Positions 59,540 to 64,000 of a stretch of 64,000 nucleotides of DNA are shown piece by piece. The stretch's first letter is position 1, and the number at the start of each line of letters is the position of its first letter. The notes under the pieces were generated by a model, which saw only the letters and a program-made list of their open reading frames with translations, had not been told where the DNA came from and did no database searches. The stretch comes from Exiguobacterium antarcticum DSM 14480. GTDB lineage: Bacteria; Bacillota; Bacilli; Exiguobacteriales; Exiguobacteriaceae. A program made the translations under genes and the position numbers. The DNA lies in contig NZ_JMKS01000003.1 in NCBI RefSeq assembly GCF_000685865.1, positions 1,178,001-1,242,000 of the forward strand. Direction: 5' to 3'.

Positions 59540-60967
59540 TCATTCTCCTTGTTTCCAATCAAAGTATCGTTTTAACCATTTTGGTAATGGACCATCAAAC
59601 AAGCGTTCACGCCAGTACAGATCCGCTGCACGTTGGACGGCCGCTCCACGAATCGGGTACGGATGGACGACACGTGACAGTTGTCCGACTTTATCTTTGC
59701 GCGCCATCGCATACACGACTTCCTGCATCCATTCTCCCGCCTGTTCACCGATTGCGTGGGCACCAATCAATTTCCCACGTTTATCGGCAATCAGTTTGAC
59801 ACGTCCTTCGGTCCGACCATTGATGACAAACCGATCGACTTCATCAAGACCCGTTTGATAGACTTTGATATCATCATATTTCTGGCGCGCTTCCTCTTCT
59901 GTCAATCCGAGGTGGAAAAGTTCTGGTGTCGTGAACGTCACCCATGGTACCGCTCGGTAATCCGGTTTTGTGCGTAAACCGAACAAGGCGTTCGTGACAA
60001 CCGTTTTCCCTTCAAGACCGGCAACATGTGTAAACGGTAACGATTGGATCGTATCGCCGACGGCAAAGATGTGGCGTTGGTTCGTTCGAAGCGACGCATC
60101 GACTTGGACATATCCTTTTTCGACGCGAACACCCGCGCGGTCGAGACGTAACGCTTCGATCCGTGGTTTCCGTCCGACAGCGACGAGGACGGCATCCGTT
60201 TCAATGACACGTGATTCGTCTCCTGTTTTGACTGTCACTTCAATCCCACTCGCTGCTTTTCGGACACTTGTGACCGTCGTATTCAAGTGTAACGTCAATT
60301 CCTGCTCGATTTGCCGTTGCAATACTTCGACCATGCCTTTGTCTTCTTTCGACATCAGCGCTGTTGCTCCTTCGATGACCGTGACTTCTGTTCCGAGATG
60401 GGCATAGGCTTGAGACAGTTCGAGACCAATCGCGCCACCACCGATGACAAGTAATCGTTCTGGTCGCTCCGTCTGCTCGAAAATCGTTTCGTTCGTCAAA
60501 TATGAAATCGTGTCGAGTCCGTCAATCGGTGGAATGATCGGCTGCGAACCTGTTGAGATGACAAATTTCTCGCCGACGACGAGTTCTCCTGCCACTTCCA
60601 CTTCATTGGCACTCAAAAAACTGGCTTCCCCGATGTAGACATCGACACCTAAATCCTCAAATCGTTTTGTGCCATCATGGGATTGAATGATGTTACGTGC
60701 CCGGTCGACACTCGCTTTCGTTTTCGCATACACGGCGTCGCCGTTCAACGTGATGTTATATTTCGCCGCTGTCTGATTCATGACATGTACATCGTGTGCC
60801 GCTTCGATCAAGGCCTTCGACGGGACACAACCATAATGTAAACAGTCTCCACCTAAATGTGTATGTCGTTCAATCAACGCGACGTGCGCACCAAGACTGG
60901 CCGCTCCCGCTGCAATCGTCATCCCCGCTGCTCCGCCACCAATAACGACCAACTGATAACTTTTCAT
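59540..60967 (-). CDS. MerA-like FAD-dependent pyridine nucleotide-disulfide oxidoreductase
   Basis: A 475-residue class I disulfide reductase. VVIGGGAAGMTIAAGAASLG binds FAD, the redox pair is in GGDCLHYGCVPSKALIE (Cys-x4-Cys), VIGGGAIGLELSQAYAHLG binds NAD(P), HIFAVGDTI follows, and the dimer domain contains the His-Pro-Tyr-Pro (VVHPYPIRGAAVQ). Without the N-terminal HMA and C-terminal Cys pair of true mercuric reductases and without a lipoyl context, it belongs to the broad MerA/YkgC-like group; the last 35 residues are basic. Substrate unknown. It overlaps the DUF1499 gene by four bases. Confidence 0.85.
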   Translation of the reverse strand: MKSYQLVVIGGGAAGMTIAAGAASLGAHVALIERHTHLGGDCLHYGCVPSKALIEAAHDVHVMNQTAAKYNITLNGDAVYAKTKASVDRARNIIQSHDGTKRFEDLGVDVYIGEASFLSANEVEVAGELVVGEKFVISTGSQPIIPPIDGLDTISYLTNETIFEQTERPERLLVIGGGAIGLELSQAYAHLGTEVTVIEGATALMSKEDKGMVEVLQRQIEQELTLHLNTTVTSVRKAASGIEVTVKTGDESRVIETDAVLVAVGRKPRIEALRLDRAGVRVEKGYVQVDASLRTNQRHIFAVGDTIQSLPFTHVAGLEGKTVVTNALFGLRTKPDYRAVPWVTFTTPELFHLGLTEEEARQKYDDIKVYQTGLDEVDRFVINGRTEGRVKLIADKRGKLIGAHAIGEQAGEWMQEVVYAMARKDKVGQLSRVVHPYPIRGAAVQRAADLYWRERLFDGPLPKWLKRYFDWKQGE

Positions 60968-61341
60968 CGTGAAGCCTCCTTATAGCGTGCTGCAACCTCT
61001 TCCATCCGTTTCCGGTTGACACCCCAGTCTGAATAACCGACGCGCGAAGCGGACCGGAAATGGACTGTCTGAGATGCCTGGTCAAAATAAAATTCGACGT
61101 CATCTTTAAAACGAAACACTTTACTTGAGAAGACAGCATGAATGTAATCGGAATCTTCTTTGACGACCGTTACCCGATCAAGACTTTGAAGAATTCGCAT
61201 GATTTGAAACTTCGATTCTGCTAAAGTTCCTTTGAACGGTAAAGGTGCCATTTTCAACGCTTCTTTATCCGTCTGTGTCGATACCGCGTTTGGTTTTCCA
61301 GTGAGCGGACTTAATGTTCCATTCGATACGCCAAGTGCCAT
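60964..61341 (-). CDS. DUF1499 protein
   Basis: A 125-residue soluble protein from the ATG at 61341, seven bases after GGAGG; the frame to 61389 lacks a site. It contains NGTLSPLTGKPNAVSTQ at the start and a FKDDVEFYFDQASQTVHFRSASRVGYSDWGVNRKRMEEV domain, the pattern of DUF1499. Function unknown in the family. It is the first gene of a probable operon with the flavoprotein and DUF420. Confidence 0.8.
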   Translation of the reverse strand: MALGVSNGTLSPLTGKPNAVSTQTDKEALKMAPLPFKGTLAESKFQIMRILQSLDRVTVVKEDSDYIHAVFSSKVFRFKDDVEFYFDQASQTVHFRSASRVGYSDWGVNRKRMEEVAARYKEASR

Positions 61342-61438
61342 GACTGATTCCTCCATTCGTTTTGCCTTACAGTAAATCCTTATTCTCATTTTACTTTACC
61401 AGTTCGGTTTGGAAAGCGCTTCTCATTTGACTTTCTCG

Positions 61439-62824
61439 TTATGCTTTTGTGACCGGCAAAAGGATGGTCGCGATTGCGCCTCCTTCCGGCTGGTTGTCGA
61501 TGAATAACTTTCCTTCATGCGCTTCGACGAGTTCACGGCAGATGGCAAGCCCTAACCCCGTCCCTCCTTTTCCTTTTTGGACCTGATAAAACTTCTCCGT
61601 TACGTGCCGGAGATGATTTTTTGGAATACCGGGTCCTTCGTCACTAAAGGACAAGAACAAGACCCGTTCCGAGCGGACGAGACGAATCGTAATCTCACCG
61701 CCGATTGGTGAAAAACGGATTGCATTATCCAGTAAGTTCAAAAAGACTTGTTTCAAGCGGTTCTCATCGTATAATCCGACGACCTGAGCCGGGAGCTTGC
61801 GGACGATCCGGATGTTTTTTTCCTCCAGCTTCTGACGTAACTGGGCTGTCACCGTTTCAATGACTTCGGTGATGTTCACTTCCTGCCGATACAAAACCAA
61901 ACGACTTGTTTCGAGTTTCGAAAAATCGAGTAACTGTTCGACGAGCGAAATCAAACGCTCCGTCTCCGAGTGGATGATGCCCATTCCGAGCGAAGCCTCT
62001 TCCGGTAAACGTTCTGGTTCTGCCAGTAATGTTTCACTCCAGCCCTTGATCGAAGTGAGCGGCGTTCGCAATTCATGCGAGATTCCCGAAATGAACTCGT
62101 CCTTCAGCGTTTCCTGTTGTTTGATTTGTTGCCCCATGTAGTTGATGGTCCGGGCGAGTTCGCCTAATTCAAACGTGTACTCTTCATTGACTTTGACATC
62201 ATAATGTTGCTTCGCGATTTGATCGGACGCACCGATGACTTCTTGAATCGGACGAACGATGGACGAAACGAGACGGGACGAATAGATATACGCCAGCCCC
62301 CAGATGACGACACCCAACAATAGAATCGCTAAACAGATTTCAACGACGCGTTGATCAATTTTAGCAAGCGATGTCGTATAACGAAGTGCCCCGGTCGTCT
62401 GTCCAAACGACACGACGGGTTCCGTCACTTCGAGCAAATGTTCCTCCGTTGCCGGATCATCATACCGTTTCGTAATCGTGTTTCCTGCCAATAAACGACT
62501 GACTTCTTGTTTCGTCATATTCCGCTTCGAGACGAATCCGGTTGACGAGTAGCGTGGAATTCCTTTAGCATCTAAGACTTCGATTTCAGCATCTGTATAG
62601 GCATATGAATCAAGCACATCATGAATCGTTGCTTCTGAATCTTGAAAGTCATACGCAAGACCACTGTTCGCAAATAAAACTGCACTCGCATTCGCATGTC
62701 GTTTCAAGACGTCTGTCGCTGTCACATAATAGTAGTTATACGTCACGAACGATAAAATACCGATTACAAGCAAGACGGTCACGGTAATAATCGTCATGAA
62801 CCGCATCAAAATCTGTCGTTTCAT
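61439..62824 (-). CDS. PhoR/ResE-type membrane histidine kinase
   Basis: A 461-residue kinase: membrane helix 9-29, an extracytoplasmic PAS/CHASE-like sensor of about 130 residues, second helix about 162-181, HAMP, DHp with phospho-His250 in GISHELRTPLTSIKGW, and ATPase boxes LLDNAIRFSP, FSDEGPGIP and GTGLGLAICREL. It overlaps its response regulator by ATGA and has a weak ribosome binding site, so it depends on translational coupling. Confidence 0.9.
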   Translation of the reverse strand: MKRQILMRFMTIITVTVLLVIGILSFVTYNYYYVTATDVLKRHANASAVLFANSGLAYDFQDSEATIHDVLDSYAYTDAEIEVLDAKGIPRYSSTGFVSKRNMTKQEVSRLLAGNTITKRYDDPATEEHLLEVTEPVVSFGQTTGALRYTTSLAKIDQRVVEICLAILLLGVVIWGLAYIYSSRLVSSIVRPIQEVIGASDQIAKQHYDVKVNEEYTFELGELARTINYMGQQIKQQETLKDEFISGISHELRTPLTSIKGWSETLLAEPERLPEEASLGMGIIHSETERLISLVEQLLDFSKLETSRLVLYRQEVNITEVIETVTAQLRQKLEEKNIRIVRKLPAQVVGLYDENRLKQVFLNLLDNAIRFSPIGGEITIRLVRSERVLFLSFSDEGPGIPKNHLRHVTEKFYQVQKGKGGTGLGLAICRELVEAHEGKLFIDNQPEGGAIATILLPVTKA

Positions 62825-63513
62825 TTTTCATTACGCCATTTATAACCGTGTCCCCACAACGTTTCGATAAATTGAGGTTCAGCCGGGTTTTCTTCGATTT
62901 TTTGACGAAGACGACGGATGTTGACATCAACCGTCTTGCGATCACCAAAATAATTTTCACCCCAGACGGCATCTAATAATTCGTCACGCGACATGACTTG
63001 ATCTTCATTTTTGATGAAGTGACACAATAAATCATATTCCGTCGGTGTAACTTCCACATCAACGCCAGCTTTTTGAACCCGTTTCGCTCCAAGATCGATG
63101 CGAAACGGACCAGAAAGCAACTCACGGGGTTGTTTGCGGCGACGCAACGTCTCGACTCGCCGCAATAACGATTGAATACGTGCCAGCAGTTCGGCTGGAC
63201 TAAACGGCTTTGCGATGTAATCATCAGCCCCAACACTGAGTCCCATGACTTTATCCTCTTCCCGCGTCCGTGCCGTCAGCATGATGATTCCGACGACTTC
63301 ATCTTGGGAGCGTGCTTGTTCACAAACCGCAAACCCGTCGACTTCCGGCATCATGATGTCGAGTAATAAGATATCGAATGTCTGTTGTGCGAACTGTTCT
63401 AATGCTTCACGTCCGTTTTCCGCTTCAATCACTTCATACCCGGCGCGTTTTAAATTAATGACGATGAAACTACGAATCGCATGTTCATCCTCAGCCACTA
63501 ATATTTTTGTCAT
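62821..63513 (-). CDS. OmpR/PhoB-type response regulator
   Basis: A 230-residue regulator: VAEDEHAIRSF with the acidic cluster, phosphoacceptor Asp52 in LLLDIMMPEVDGF, Lys in AKPFSPAE, and a winged helix with VTPTEYDLLCHF, VMSRDELLDAVWG and KTVDVNIRRLRQKI. AGGAGG precedes the start. It is paired with the kinase immediately downstream; targets unknown. Confidence 0.9.
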   Translation of the reverse strand: MTKILVAEDEHAIRSFIVINLKRAGYEVIEAENGREALEQFAQQTFDILLLDIMMPEVDGFAVCEQARSQDEVVGIIMLTARTREEDKVMGLSVGADDYIAKPFSPAELLARIQSLLRRVETLRRRKQPRELLSGPFRIDLGAKRVQKAGVDVEVTPTEYDLLCHFIKNEDQVMSRDELLDAVWGENYFGDRKTVDVNIRRLRQKIEENPAEPQFIETLWGHGYKWRNEK

Positions 63514-63536
63514 CTTGTTTTCCTCCTGCTTTTACT

Positions 63537-64000
63537 TTATTCCACAAGTGCTACATTCGTTGCGTACTTTTCATAGGATTGGTTGGCAGTGATGACATAG
63601 ACGTAATCAATGCCTTCTTTGATTTTTTTCTTTTGATGACTGGCGATGTATTGATTTTTTGGAATGATTTCGAGTTCAAAATCAATCGTTCCAGTCTCGC
63701 GATTAATGAAACGCACTCGATTGTCTTTTTTCTCAATCGTCTCACGTGTCGCCCAATTAGCGGGGAATCGCATGACGAAATTGTATTCGAGATCAATGTA
63801 CTGTTCTTCGCGAAGTTCAAAACCACTTTCGAGAAACGGTTGTACGCTTGCACCATTCCATGCGTAGTAGGCTGTGATTTGTGGTTTTTCTTCCATCGAC
63901 CGTCCGATACTGCCCTTTGGTGTGTATTGATGGGCAAATTCTACGATGCCATCTTGATCTACATCTTTCGGAAATGTATACATCGGTTCGATGATTTCTG
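63537..64000 (-). CDS. Unrecognised protein, 5' end outside window
   Basis: The frame is open to the window edge, so the true start lies beyond 64000. The visible 153 or so residues include KDVDQDGIVEFAHQYTPK (a Ca-binding-loop-like DVDQDG), TAYYAWNGASVQPFLESGFELREEQYIDLEYNFVMRFPANW, and a charged C-terminus ending NVALVE. It is likely an extracytoplasmic or periplasmic-type protein upstream of the two-component genes in the same direction. Not recognised. Confidence 0.5.
   Translation of the reverse strand, partial: EIIEPMYTFPKDVDQDGIVEFAHQYTPKGSIGRSMEEKPQITAYYAWNGASVQPFLESGFELREEQYIDLEYNFVMRFPANWATRETIEKKDNRVRFINRETGTIDFELEIIPKNQYIASHQKKKIKEGIDYVYVITANQSYEKYATNVALVE

Noticed and set aside
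1-64000. Prophage, insertion sequence, CRISPR array, tRNA or rRNA
   Set aside because: No transposase, integrase, spaced direct repeats or tRNA-like cloverleaf was seen; the four repeats found are short, structured and intergenic.

Overview
The window looks like a chromosomal segment of a low-to-moderate GC Gram-positive bacterium of the class Bacilli. The support is strong AGGAGG-type ribosome binding sites, sigma-A and one sigma-B-like promoter, a T-box leader in front of a short-type argS, a YycC-like small protein, AdeR/Ald, PucR- and CcpA-type control, and stacked one- and two-component regulators. The overall gene set and protein style fit Exiguobacterium best. That genus call is inference from recognition and not from any marker gene, since there is no rRNA or tRNA here. 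No prophage, insertion sequence or CRISPR array was seen.

Layout. Bases 1-1018 hold the start of a CoA-disulfide-reductase-like flavoprotein, followed by a YbjN-like protein. Bases 1819-10092 are one tight eight-gene operon behind a promoter whose spacer is a Fur box. It encodes a lipoprotein, a UDP-sugar epimerase, an AglD/UPF0104-type membrane protein, a membrane phosphodiesterase, a DPM1-type glycosyltransferase, a secreted membrane-anchored protein, an FTR1 iron permease and a GT-C-like membrane glycosyltransferase. This mixture of iron uptake and polyprenyl-phosphate-sugar chemistry is the most unusual system in the window. Bases 10100-15365 carry intergenic repeats, a GNAT acetyltransferase, a YitT-like protein with a structured leader that looks like a translational switch, an NADH oxidase with a Rex/FNR-like operator, a GSP39-type SDR and a maltose acetyltransferase-like protein. 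Bases 15466-19474 hold a repeat-containing membrane-anchored protein, a two-component system and a site-2-protease-like peptidase.

Bases 19644-35323 are mainly housekeeping and accessory genes: MATE and MMPL transporters, an exonuclease, an old-yellow-enzyme homologue, a tail-anchored type I pullulanase, YajQ, a 3-hydroxybutyrate dehydrogenase opposite a LysR regulator, and argS with its T-box. Bases 35726-49996 include a diguanylate cyclase, an esterase, the tRNA hydroxylation protein TrhO, a DUF485/ActP-type symporter pair with cre and PdhR-like sites, and an alanine cluster (AGCS symporter, AdeR-like activator, ald). Bases 50045-64000 include a membrane Mrr-like nuclease, a four-PAS histidine kinase translationally coupled to two SDR enzymes, a Trk/Ktr potassium channel subunit, motAB, a MerA-like flavoprotein with DUF420 and DUF1499 partners, and an OmpR/PhoR-type two-component pair.

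Several start codons were moved from the longest reading frame on ribosome-binding-site grounds; each case is stated. Functions of family members are from recognition of motifs by eye, without database searches.
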